64,000 nt of DNA from Paraburkholderia phosphatilytica (lineage in GTDB: Bacteria > Pseudomonadota > Gammaproteobacteria > Burkholderiales > Burkholderiaceae): contig NZ_QQOA01000020.1 of NCBI RefSeq assembly GCF_003443895.1, positions 1 to 64,000 of the forward strand, read 5' to 3'. The notes under the pieces are model-generated. The model did not search any database and was not told where the DNA came from. It was given only the letters and a program-made list of their open reading frames with translations. Made by a program: the position numbers and the translations under genes. Shown here one piece after another: positions 42,478-50,842 of the stretch (position 1 is its first letter; each line of letters begins with the position of its first letter).

Positions 42478-43776
42478 TCAGACCGCCGCACGCGCGAGTC
42501 GCGCCACACTCTGCTCGCGCACCGCGAGCCACATCGCGAGCATGCCGACGCCGGCCAGCACCCCCGCCAGCACGAATGCGGGCGCATAGCCGGCGCCACC
42601 GTATTCGATGATGAAGCCCGTCGCGCTCGGCGACACCACGCCGGCCAGGTTCGCGAGCAGGTGAACGAAGCCGCCTGTCGCGCCGATCCGTTCGCGCGGC
42701 ACGATGTCCTGCAGCAGCGACCAGCACGCCTGCGGCGTCATGAACGCGAACAGGCTTGCCACCGCGATCAGCGCGACGGCGGGCGCAAGCGACGCCACGC
42801 GCGACACCAGCAGCACGCACACTGCCGCCATCCCGAGACCGAGCATGATCACGGCTTTGCGCGCGAACAGCACGTTGCCGCTGCGCGCGTACAGCGAGTC
42901 GGACAGCAGGCCGCCCAGCACGAAGCCAAGCGTCGCGCCGAGCCACGGCAATACGCCGACCACGCTCATGTGCTTGACGTCGAGATGCTGATAGTCGGTG
43001 AGGTAGCTCGGCAGCCACGACAGGAAGAAGTACAGCACGTAGTTGAACGCGAAGAACGCGAGCGCGACACCGATCACCGGAACGGACAGCAGGTAATACG
43101 TCACGTTGTGCGATTTCGGCGTGGCGCCGCCGTTTTCATCGAGCGCGACAGCGGTGCGGTCGCTCGCGATCCAGTCGGCCTCTTCCTTCGACACCGAACG
43201 GTGAGCTTCCGGTTGATCGCGGAAGCACCGCCACCAGAACACCATCCAGATGAAGCCGAGCGCGGCGATCACGACGAACGAAATGCGCCAGCCGAACCGC
43301 ACCGCAACCAGCCCGACGATCGGCGCCGCGATCGCCGCGCCGAGTGGCTGGCCGGCATTGGTGAGACCGACCGCGCGCCCCGCTTCCCGCCGCGGAAACC
43401 AGTTCGAGATCGATTTGTTCGTGGTGGTGCCCATCGGACCTTCGGCCACGCCGAATGCGATCCGTGCGATCGCAAGCGTCGCGAAGTTGCCCGCCAGCGC
43501 GGTGGCGCCGCAGAACGCCGACCAGAATCCGGCCGCGAGCATGAAGACCTTGCGCGGACCGAAACGGTCCGCCGCCCAGCCGCCGATGAAGCAGAACACG
43601 CAGTAGCCGATGAAGAACGCGCTGAACAGCAGGCCCATTCTTGCATCGTCGATGTGGAGGTCGTGCTTGATGATCGGCGCGACCACCGACAACGCCGCGC
43701 GATCCAGATAGTTGAGCATTCCCGCGAAAAACAGCAGCGCGGCAACCACCCAGCGATAACGACCTCTCATCTCCAT
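42478..43776 (-). CDS. ACS-family MFS permease, probably for hexuronate or a related acid
   Basis: A 432-aa 12-helix transporter with the anion:cation symporter signature (LNYLDRAALSVVAPIIKHDL) and WFPRREAGRAVGLTNAGQPLG. AGAGGAGAC directly precedes the ATG at 43776. It lies 86 bases downstream of the GH28 gene in the same direction, so it probably takes up the galacturonate or oligomers that the enzyme releases. Confidence 0.88.
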   Translation of the reverse strand: MEMRGRYRWVVAALLFFAGMLNYLDRAALSVVAPIIKHDLHIDDARMGLLFSAFFIGYCVFCFIGGWAADRFGPRKVFMLAAGFWSAFCGATALAGNFATLAIARIAFGVAEGPMGTTTNKSISNWFPRREAGRAVGLTNAGQPLGAAIAAPIVGLVAVRFGWRISFVVIAALGFIWMVFWWRCFRDQPEAHRSVSKEEADWIASDRTAVALDENGGATPKSHNVTYYLLSVPVIGVALAFFAFNYVLYFFLSWLPSYLTDYQHLDVKHMSVVGVLPWLGATLGFVLGGLLSDSLYARSGNVLFARKAVIMLGLGMAAVCVLLVSRVASLAPAVALIAVASLFAFMTPQACWSLLQDIVPRERIGATGGFVHLLANLAGVVSPSATGFIIEYGGAGYAPAFVLAGVLAGVGMLAMWLAVREQSVARLARAAV

Positions 43777-43862
43777 GTCTCCTCTCTCGTTTGAAAGCAA
43801 AAATTCCACCCGCGCGGCGCAGCGTACGCCGCACCGCGCAGGGTCCTTCGCATCGTCACACG

Positions 43863-45884
43863 CTAACGCACATCGACGATCTTCGTGTTGTACGTCGTCC
43901 CGCCGATCACGACGTTGTTCAGCGTGATCGCGTTGACGTTGTACGCGTAGATCGGCCCCGGCGTGGTGGCGCTCGCCGTGCCGTCGTTCACCGGCGTACC
44001 GAGATTACAGTTGGTGATCGTCACGCCGGTGATCGGCGAGACGGCCGGCGCCGGTGCGGGACCGTTGTAGTCGAACGCGACCGGCCCCTGCGCGACGATC
44101 GCCTGGAAGCACGACGCGGTGACGCCGTTGACGGTCACATTGCTCGCCTGCACGTTCGAGATGTTGATGTTCTCGACGACCGGCGGGTTCATGCGCACGG
44201 CGTCGCCGGCCGGGTCGTAGTCGCAGTCGAACGTGATCAGGCCGCCTTGCGACGCGGACGGATTGCCCGCCACCGACGTCACCACGCCAAGCGGCACCGA
44301 GCTGTTGATCGGGCTGCCCGACAGCATCGAGCTGCCATAGCCGCTGCCCTTCAGGTTGACGCCGTTCGCGAGCGTGACCTGATCGATGTACACGTTCTTC
44401 ACCGTACCGCCGCGATTCATGTTCGTCTTGATGCGAATCGCGATGTTGAGCGGATTGGTCGCCCAGTTCTGGTTCAGCATCTTCAGGTTCTGCGCGAAGA
44501 TGTTCTGCACACCGCCGCTCATCTCGCTGCCGAGCGTGATGCCGCCATGTCCGCTGTTCATCGTGCAGTTCACGATCACGTGGTCTTGCGCAGGACCGTA
44601 TTCGGTGTCGAGCGCCTTGCCGGATTTGATCGCGATGCAGTCGTCGCCGGTATTGAACGTGACGGAATCGACCAGCACCGCCGTGCAGGCGTCCGGATCG
44701 AAGCCGTCGTTGTTCGGCCCGATGCTGTCCGCCATCACGCCGCAGATCACCACGTTCGTGCAGTCCGTCGGATGGTGCTGCCAGAACGGCGTGTTCTGCG
44801 TGTGGTAGTTCTCCATCAGCACGTTCCTGCAGCCGATGAACTCGATCATGCAGGGCCGCAGATAATGCCCGAGACCGAAGATGCGCTTCTCAACCGGCAC
44901 GCCTGCTTCCGACAGCGCCGGCAGGTAATTCTGGTCCTGCTGCCACGGTGTGGTCGGACTCGTGAGCAACGTATAAAGCGTGCTGGAGATGTTCGGTGCG
45001 ATCGTCTTCAGATCCACATTATTCGGATTGCTGAAAGCTTGCGAAGGCGTCGACGAATTGACGCAGCCGTAAGCGCCGTTCGAGCCCTTGTAGGTCCACC
45101 AGCAGGTGGCCGTGTTGCCGCTACCCGCGAACGGCGTCATCGCCTGGCCGTTGAGGATCGACGTGCTGTCTTCGCCGGTCAGCGCGATGTTGATCTGGTT
45201 GCGCGCATACACCGGTGCGCCGTAGTTCAGGCAGTCGTTCGCCTGCCAGCGGCTATAGAAGAGCTTGCCGTTCGCGCCGCAATCGACGGGGCCGTCTTTC
45301 GCGTAGTCCGCAGGGTTCGGGCTGAAGTAGATCGTGCAGTTCTTGCTGAGGTGGAACTGCACGTTGCTGAGCAGCACGATCGGCCCCGCGCAGTACCAGT
45401 TGCCCGACGGCACGACCACGCGCCCGCCGCCCGCCGCATTGCACGCAGTGATGGCCGCGAGGAACGCGGGCCGGGAATCGAAAGGATTCGCCGCGGTGGT
45501 CAGGTCGGCGCCGGGGCTCTGCACGGACGACGAGCCGGTATACGGATTCGTCGCGGCAACGACGCTGCACGGCTGCGCGCCATAGCTCGTCACGACGAAG
45601 TCGAAGCTGCGGAACATCGTCTGCGCGACGCCTTGCAGCGACGCGACGATCTTGGTCGCCGAACCGGAAGAGCCCCAGATCGGATCTTCGGCGGCCGCGG
45701 TGCCGGACGCAGTCGGCGCGACCGAAACGCCGCCGCCGCAACCCGGCAGGCTGCCCAGCAAAGTAGCGCCCGCGGATGTGCCCGCCAGCACCATGAACGC
45801 GCGGCGACCGGGCGACTGCACCGGCCTCTCGCGCCCCACACAGCTACGCCGGCTCACCCGGCCACTCGATGTCGGCTTTCCCAC
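43863..45884 (-). CDS. GH28 polygalacturonase-like protein with twin-arginine and lipobox-like leader
   Basis: Numbered from GTG 45884 (673 aa), which follows CAGGAGACATCTT. The leader has GRRAFMVLAG (RR at 27-28), then SLPGC at 45-49, which could lipidate Cys49. The body is a beta-helix with GH28 motifs NNDGFD (391-396), TGDDCIAIKSG (411-421), GHGGITLGSE (445-454) and RIKT near 484. It should cut pectic galacturonan outside the cytoplasm. The downstream ACS permease and the operator at 46003-46036 fit a pectin-use unit. No pectate lyase, uronate isomerase or other pathway gene is near. Confidence 0.87.
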   Translation of the reverse strand: MGKPTSSGRVSRRSCVGRERPVQSPGRRAFMVLAGTSAGATLLGSLPGCGGGVSVAPTASGTAAAEDPIWGSSGSATKIVASLQGVAQTMFRSFDFVVTSYGAQPCSVVAATNPYTGSSSVQSPGADLTTAANPFDSRPAFLAAITACNAAGGGRVVVPSGNWYCAGPIVLLSNVQFHLSKNCTIYFSPNPADYAKDGPVDCGANGKLFYSRWQANDCLNYGAPVYARNQINIALTGEDSTSILNGQAMTPFAGSGNTATCWWTYKGSNGAYGCVNSSTPSQAFSNPNNVDLKTIAPNISSTLYTLLTSPTTPWQQDQNYLPALSEAGVPVEKRIFGLGHYLRPCMIEFIGCRNVLMENYHTQNTPFWQHHPTDCTNVVICGVMADSIGPNNDGFDPDACTAVLVDSVTFNTGDDCIAIKSGKALDTEYGPAQDHVIVNCTMNSGHGGITLGSEMSGGVQNIFAQNLKMLNQNWATNPLNIAIRIKTNMNRGGTVKNVYIDQVTLANGVNLKGSGYGSSMLSGSPINSSVPLGVVTSVAGNPSASQGGLITFDCDYDPAGDAVRMNPPVVENINISNVQASNVTVNGVTASCFQAIVAQGPVAFDYNGPAPAPAVSPITGVTITNCNLGTPVNDGTASATTPGPIYAYNVNAITLNNVVIGGTTYNTKIVDVR

Positions 45885-46002
45885 AAGATGTCTCCTGATC
45901 AGCAGTCTTTGTTGGATTGGTGTGCCAACAGGCGCATGCAGCGGCGCCCTGCATCGGCGCGGTGAGCGGTCAGGCGGATGACGGGAGGGCACGCGGCTAT
46001 TG

Positions 46003-46036
46003 TTGTCAGTCAACTTTGCTGTTGTCAAGTTAACAA
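46003..46036. promoter_or_regulatory. TTGTCA direct repeats, candidate operator of the GH28 operon
   Basis: TTGTCAGTCAACTT begins at 46003 and TTGTCAAGTTAACAA lies at 46022-46036; the second holds TTGT-N7-ACAA, a GntR/FCD-like half-site pair. It is about 120 bases upstream of the GH28 start in AT-rich DNA. Confidence 0.5.
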
Positions 46037-46103
46037 GTGCAACGTGTCTGACGTCTTGTGATCGAGGATGAGTGAATGCGTTGCTGAATAGTGTGGTGCG
46101 GCG

Positions 46104-46128
46104 CGATAAGCAAGGTCTTTGCTTATCG
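46104..46128. promoter_or_regulatory. perfect 10-bp inverted repeat (CGATAAGCAA / TTGCTTATCG)
   Basis: Arms at 46104-46113 and 46119-46128 surround GGTCT. It lies between the SPFH gene's 3' end and the GH28 promoter. Either an operator or a structural terminator; there is no adjacent T-run in the leftward direction. Confidence 0.55.
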
Positions 46129-46170
46129 TGCGCAGCCTATTTTTGTTTGACAACTGTAAAGCCGCCACGT

Positions 46171-46188
46171 GCCCGGCGAAAGCCGGGC
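46171..46188 (-). terminator. GC-rich hairpin after the SPFH gene
   Basis: GCCCGGC (46171-46177) pairs with GCCGGGC (46182-46188) around GAAA, 8 bases past the SPFH stop. No good T-run follows on the leftward transcript, so it is a weak terminator or a 3'-stabilising hairpin. Confidence 0.45.
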
Positions 46189-46195
46189 GACCGCG

Positions 46196-48151
46196 TCAGC
46201 TACGCGGAACCTCCTGGCGCGGCAGCGTCTGCGACAGTTCGGCGGCCTTCAACGAACTCATCAACGACAACAGCGTGGAAAACGCATTGCCGCCCTGCTC
46301 GCCGCCCATCTGGATCTGCGGCACGAGCGGAATCTTCGACGTCTCGAACGCTTCCGCGAGACGCAGCATCACGGTCTGCATCAGCTGCTTGTCGGCGCCC
46401 TCGCCTTCGAGCGCGTCGGACTTCGCCTTGATCGCCGACGCTTCAGCCTCGCCCACCGCCTTGATCGCGGAAGCGCGACCCGCGCCTTCCATCTCCTGGC
46501 GGAACTTCTCCGCCTGCGCGAGCGCCTCGATTTCCTGGCGGCGCTTCTCCGCGGCCTTCACGTTCGCGGCACCCTGGTTCTCCTTGATCGACACGTCGAC
46601 GAGCGAAGCCGTCAACTCCTTCTGCTTCGACGCGCGCTGCTCGGCTTCGTTGAGCTCACGCTGCTTGTCGGCCGCGATCTGTTTCTGCGCGAACGTCTCC
46701 ACCTGTTCGCGCGCGATCTGCCGGTCGCGCAGCTGCGCCATGATGTTTTCGATCTGCGTGTCGCCGGGCTGCGGCTTCGGCGTGCCGATCAGCACTTCCT
46801 CGAACTCCAGCGAATACGCCTGAAAACGCTGACGCATTTCGCTCGACGCGTTGCCCTGCAGTTCGCTGCGCGACTGGATCAGCTCGATGAACGTCTTCGT
46901 CTGCGAGACGTTCTTGAAGTACGACGACACCATCGGGTCGAGCGTCTGCTCGACGAGTTGCTCGATGTTGCCGAAGCGCTGCACGACGAGTGGCGCCTTG
47001 CGATAGTCGATATGCACGACCACCGACAACGGCAACTGCGGCTCGAACGCATCCTTCGTGATCAGCGTGATCTCGCGCAGATTCGAGTCGAAATTCGAAC
47101 CGCTTTCGCCGGTCTTCCACAGCAGCACGAAGTTGGTGGTCGGCACGAGCTCGATCTTGCCGGCGTACGTATTGAACGCGTACTTGCCTGGCATCAGCGG
47201 TTCGCGCCACACGCCGCGAAAGCCGTTCTCGACGAGCTCGCCATGACTGTAGTCGCTGCCCGACACATCGTTGCCACGGCGGCCCGTGTACGACACGACC
47301 ACGCCCACATAGCCGACCGGAATGATCGTCTTCGTCAGGAATTCGACCGTCGCGAACAGCCGGTTGATGTAATAGGTGCCTTCCACCAGCACGCGCTGCT
47401 GCCGGCCGCGCTTGCCGCCCGCGGCGAGAAACTTCTCCGGTTCCTGAAACGCGTTGTGCACGTCGCCCACGTCGGGCGCGAGCAGCTCATCGGCGCTCAG
47501 GCCCGGACCGTCCTGCACCGTGACCACTGCGATCTGGTCCGAGCCGCGCGTGCCCGCGACTTCCTTGATGACGACCGGCGTAAAGCCGCCGCGTTCGTCG
47601 AGCACGTCGCGCATCTTGCCGTAGTACGCCTTCTCATCCGGTGCCATCGAAAGCGAATAGGTCGCGTCCTCCGTCATCACGACGAAGAGCGCCGGATTCA
47701 GGATGTGCGTACCTTCGCGCAGCACCTTGCGCTGCGGTCCTTTCTGGCCGCCGCGCTCGAGAAACGCGCGCGCATCGCGGAAGTCGTCGACCTTCGAGTT
47801 GTCTGCCAGCGTCTGGTCGGCCGGCAGATCGATACCATCGCGCGCGAACACGTAGCCGATCTTGCCCTGAGTGACCGAGATCATCGGCCGGATATGCACG
47901 CGGTACTGGAACGGCATGAAGAAGTGAAAGCCGCCACGCAGCAGGTCGGCCTGGAAGCCCGCTTCACTGTGCAGCGCCAGCAGACCGATCTTCACCGACC
48001 CATTTGGACTCCAAAGCTTCTCCACGACGCCGACTGCGTCATTCGGTATGTAACGTATCGTTCCCGACGTCCAGACCATGACGCCGAGAATCAGCAGAAC
48101 TACCACTACCCCGAGGAACGGGACCAATCCACCTGTCAAAAGAGTTTGCAT
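46196..48151 (-). CDS. SPFH/band-7 (flotillin-like) membrane protein
   Basis: A 651-aa protein: an N-terminal membrane helix (about 8-30, FLGVVVVLLILGVMVW), an SPFH domain (about 230-420), and a long Ala/Glu/Lys coiled coil (about 440-590; EKRRQEIEALAQAEKFRQEM) before a Gln/Ser-rich tail. Such proteins form ordered membrane scaffolds. It is longer than typical flotillins because of an extended N-terminal region. No NfeD partner is adjacent. I start at the ATG at 48151; the ribosome site is poor. Confidence 0.85.
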   Translation of the reverse strand: MQTLLTGGLVPFLGVVVVLLILGVMVWTSGTIRYIPNDAVGVVEKLWSPNGSVKIGLLALHSEAGFQADLLRGGFHFFMPFQYRVHIRPMISVTQGKIGYVFARDGIDLPADQTLADNSKVDDFRDARAFLERGGQKGPQRKVLREGTHILNPALFVVMTEDATYSLSMAPDEKAYYGKMRDVLDERGGFTPVVIKEVAGTRGSDQIAVVTVQDGPGLSADELLAPDVGDVHNAFQEPEKFLAAGGKRGRQQRVLVEGTYYINRLFATVEFLTKTIIPVGYVGVVVSYTGRRGNDVSGSDYSHGELVENGFRGVWREPLMPGKYAFNTYAGKIELVPTTNFVLLWKTGESGSNFDSNLREITLITKDAFEPQLPLSVVVHIDYRKAPLVVQRFGNIEQLVEQTLDPMVSSYFKNVSQTKTFIELIQSRSELQGNASSEMRQRFQAYSLEFEEVLIGTPKPQPGDTQIENIMAQLRDRQIAREQVETFAQKQIAADKQRELNEAEQRASKQKELTASLVDVSIKENQGAANVKAAEKRRQEIEALAQAEKFRQEMEGAGRASAIKAVGEAEASAIKAKSDALEGEGADKQLMQTVMLRLAEAFETSKIPLVPQIQMGGEQGGNAFSTLLSLMSSLKAAELSQTLPRQEVPRS

Positions 48152-49117
48152 GTTATCTGGTGCTCTGACCTTGTCGAATTGAACACCCTGCGGCCGAGCG
48201 CTACCCTCCACCCCGGTTTCGGAACGGAGACGGCACGAAGGGGAATGTGAACGGGCTGTAAAGCGCGATGTGACTTGCGGTCTGGCGGACGTCAGCAATC
48301 GACCGCAGTCAAGGGACGTCTGCTCCGTCGCCTGGACGGGCAGGCGTTGTTCGCGATATGCGTCGTCGAGAAACCGGCGATGCCGATCGTGCTGGAAGCA
48401 ATGAGCGGTGCTGCTTTCACTACTTGCGAGGTTTTCACGTTGATCCGCGAATTTCTATTTTGATCGGATTCTATGCCTCCCCATTTCAGGTGTCCAAGCA
48501 ATTTGCTGCAGTGCGATCGCTTTAGAGTCAGTCCTCGCAAACGGTGAATTCAGGTTTTCTTAAGCCCCAAATAAATGCCTGAAGTAAGGGGTCATGTAAT
48601 CACCCTATTCGCAGTGGGGGAAGCGCGCGAGCATCGCGCGGAACGCGGAGATCGTCTACTCCGCAATCAATTTCAGCGCTTTCAGACCGTGCGTTTAACG
48701 TTTGCATCAGGGTTAGTCGCAGGTGCTTCGAATTGCTCGCGATGGCTGCCAATAGCCATGCTTTTTACATTTCGTTGCATTCGTTCGTCGACGCACATAC
48801 CGCCCCTTTCCGGTGCAAATACATTACGCCCACACCAATTGGATCAGTAATCCCTACTGTGAAAAATCGGTGTTGTGGGAGCTATTACCGTCGTTAGCGA
48901 AGGCCCAAAGAGGCCAGCCGGGAGACGGACGCCGTGCCGTGGCGTCCTGTGCGAAATCAACCGCCGTGTCCTGTCTGGCTACGCATTTCCGGAAGGCCTT
49001 CCAGCGGATGCAGACAGCGCAATCGCGCCCTTGCGGATGCAACGACAGAGGAGCATCACGGGGTTTAAGGGCGCGGCCTCGAACACTGTAACGCGCCTAG
49101 CCATTTAGGATGACAAA
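48152..49117. other. long AT-richer region before the secreted protein pair
   Basis: No gene is supported. A 966-base gap without ORFs in this otherwise dense genome is notable. Base composition is visibly more AT-rich from about 48410 to 48850. A CGCGCGA/TCGCGCG hairpin is at 48624-48640. Short frames on either strand at 48275-48540 look protein-like but cannot be assigned. It could hold the regulated promoter and leader of the gene at 49118. Confidence 0.45.
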
Positions 49118-49720
49118 ATGAAAAAGCAGATCGCACTGGCAGTGGCTGCACTGGCACTCTCCGCATCCGCCTTCGCTGGCGGCGGCTTCAACCCGGCTCC
49201 GTCCAGCAGTTCGTCGGCATCGGTCGCTGGCAGCGCAGGCGTTGGCGGCGCGCTGGGTATCGCTGGCTTCGCGGTGGGCAACAACTCCACCTCGAGCGTC
49301 GGCGGCAACTACACCGCTTCGCTGAATGGCCCGGGCTCGACGTCGGGCACGTACCAGGCTGGTAACCAGAGCTTCGCGAACACGGCTGTCACGTTCGGCA
49401 CGAACGCTGGCTTCACGAACACGAACACGACGACGAACTCGAATCTGGGCAACGGCAACAACAGCTCGGAAACGCAGATCGGCACGAACAACTTCACGAA
49501 CAGCGGCTTCACGGTCGCAAGCAGCACGGGTTCGGAAAACTTCGGTTCGAGCGAGTTCAACAGCTCCAACGGCTACAGCAACCAGAACGGCAACACCAAC
49601 GCCAGCGGCAGCGCCAACTCGAGCGCAACCGGCCTCATCGGCGAAATCGGCGGCGGCGCGGCTGGCTTCGGTTCGCTGGACGGTTCGGCTGCGACGAGCG
49701 GCTTCGGCAAGCCGTGGTAA
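49118..49720 (+). CDS. secreted Gly/Ser/Asn/Thr-rich low-complexity protein (200 aa)
   Basis: A Sec signal peptide (LAVAALALSASAFAGGG, cleavage near 20) is followed by 180 residues almost entirely of Gly, Ser, Asn, Thr, Ala, with many NxT/NxS and no Cys. Short imperfect repeats recur (FGTNAGFTNTNTTTNSNLG; ENFGSSEFNSSNGYS). The C-terminus is aromatic (GFGKPW). This composition is typical of amyloid-forming fibres such as curli and Fap subunits, but there is no CsgA or FapC repeat that I can recognise. AGGATGACAAA precedes the ATG. Probably exported and assembled outside the cell. Confidence 0.75.
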   Translation: MKKQIALAVAALALSASAFAGGGFNPAPSSSSSASVAGSAGVGGALGIAGFAVGNNSTSSVGGNYTASLNGPGSTSGTYQAGNQSFANTAVTFGTNAGFTNTNTTTNSNLGNGNNSSETQIGTNNFTNSGFTVASSTGSENFGSSEFNSSNGYSNQNGNTNASGSANSSATGLIGEIGGGAAGFGSLDGSAATSGFGKPW

Positions 49721-49764
49721 ATCCACGCGGCAACGCAGTTCAACTGAAGCTGATCTGAACTGGC

Positions 49765-49790
49765 GGGGGTCTGGACCAAGTCCGGCCCCC
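49765..49790 (+). terminator. intercistronic hairpin between the two secreted genes
   Basis: GGGGG (49765-49769) pairs with CCCCC (49786-49790), with GGA/TCC inside, in the 93-base gap. It lacks a T-run. Partial termination would favour expression of the first gene over the second. Confidence 0.45.
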
Positions 49791-49813
49791 TTCGGCGGAC
49801 CGGGGGGAAAGAA

Positions 49814-50641
49814 ATGAAATACGCTATTGCGATGGTGATGGTGCTGCTGAGTGGCAGCGCGATGGCGCAGGCAAACGGCACGATTACGAACGGAACGCAA
49901 TCGACCGCGCAGCAGGCGACCAACGTCAATGTGAATATCGGATCCGGCTCGGGCACTGGCACGAGCGGGGTCTCCAACGCGCAGCTGACGCCGACCGAAT
50001 CGACCGTGGGCTATACCGGCTCGTACACGGTGAAGAGCGCGCCGACCGTCTATGCGCCTTCGCTGACGGCATCGGTGACGGAAACGTGCTGGGGCTCGGT
50101 GTCGGCGGCGGTGTCGGTGGTCGGCGTGGGCGCAACGGGCGCGGCGACGATCAAGGACCAGGACTGTAACCGCCGGCTGAATGCAGCCGTCGCGTGGCGG
50201 ATGGACCGCAAGGACATCGCGTTCAACATCATGTGCCAGGACGAATCGTTCCGCGCGGCAGCCGCGAAGACGAACTCGCCGTGCGTCGACGACGCACCGA
50301 AGGCAGCGGCAGCCACGACGGCAGCGCCGGCCGCAACGGCTGCGGTCGCAACGAAGCCCGCTCCGGCTCCGACGGCTCCGGCAACCGCGCCTGCGGCAAC
50401 GACTGCGCCGGCAGCCAGCGCCTCGACGGCTGCGCAGGCCACTGCGGCAACCGCGGCTGAGGCGACGACCGCTGCCGCGACCACCGCAGCGCCGACGCTG
50501 ACGGCCTCACTGACGGCGCCGAGCTCGTTGAATTCGACGAGCGATGCGAAGGCCGATGCGAATCTCACGCCGGTGTCGGGCGATCCGAACGTCTATCAGT
50601 ACCGTGTCGCCGAAACGACGCACGCAACCGCGGCACATTGA
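49814..50641 (+). CDS. secreted protein with Cys-containing core and Ala/Thr/Pro linker (275 aa)
   Basis: A Sec signal peptide (MVMVLLSGSAMAQ) precedes an NGT/QST-rich segment, then a compact core (about 80-160) with at least three Cys (ETCWGSVSAA; KDQDCNRRLNAA; NIMCQDESFR) and another at NSPCVDD. Residues about 168-245 are an Ala/Thr/Pro low-complexity linker, and the tail is VYQYRVAETTH. The core is reminiscent of segments I associate with phage or fibre-linked proteins, though unverified. GGGGGGAAAGAA precedes the ATG. Gene order suggests a partner, anchor or nucleator of the protein before it. Confidence 0.75.
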   Translation: MKYAIAMVMVLLSGSAMAQANGTITNGTQSTAQQATNVNVNIGSGSGTGTSGVSNAQLTPTESTVGYTGSYTVKSAPTVYAPSLTASVTETCWGSVSAAVSVVGVGATGAATIKDQDCNRRLNAAVAWRMDRKDIAFNIMCQDESFRAAAAKTNSPCVDDAPKAAAATTAAPAATAAVATKPAPAPTAPATAPAATTAPAASASTAAQATAATAAEATTAAATTAAPTLTASLTAPSSLNSTSDAKADANLTPVSGDPNVYQYRVAETTHATAAH

Positions 50642-50739
50642 ACGGCGAACCAACGGCGCATCGCGCCGTGCGATACCACGTTGCGAGACTGATTCGCACC
50701 GCCGCGAGGGACCGGCAATACGCGGCGAGAAACCAATAT

Positions 50740-50789
50740 GCAGAAACGGCGGCCGTCTTCATGGAGACGACCGCCGTTCCCGTTTCTGC
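50740..50789. terminator. large bidirectional hairpin between convergent genes
   Basis: GCAGAAACGG (50740-50749) pairs with CCGTTTCTGC (50780-50789); alternatively AACGGCGG with CCGCCGTT and CGTCT with AGACG around TCATGG. GAAAAAC follows on the + strand. It probably stops transcription of both the secreted pair and nrdJ. Confidence 0.65.
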
Positions 50790-50842
50790 GAAAAACACAT
50801 GCAGCAGTCAGTCGTCAACGCGAGCGATCAGGCGCTCACGTC

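Noticed and set aside
43791..45965. Long + strand open frame opposite the GH28 gene
   Set aside because: His/Arg/Val-rich shadow; the GH28 frame has all four catalytic motifs.
46169..48250. Long + strand open frame opposite the SPFH gene
   Set aside because: Leu/Arg/His-rich shadow of the coiled-coil codons, without any domain.
48275..48540. Small ORFs on both strands in the leader of the secreted pair
   Set aside because: Neither has a ribosome site or recognisable family, and they overlap each other; kept as unresolved non-coding DNA.
49118..50641. Prophage remnant
   Set aside because: No integrase, capsid, portal, tail or lysis genes and no att-like repeats nearby; the similarity of the Cys core to phage-linked proteins is only a recollection.
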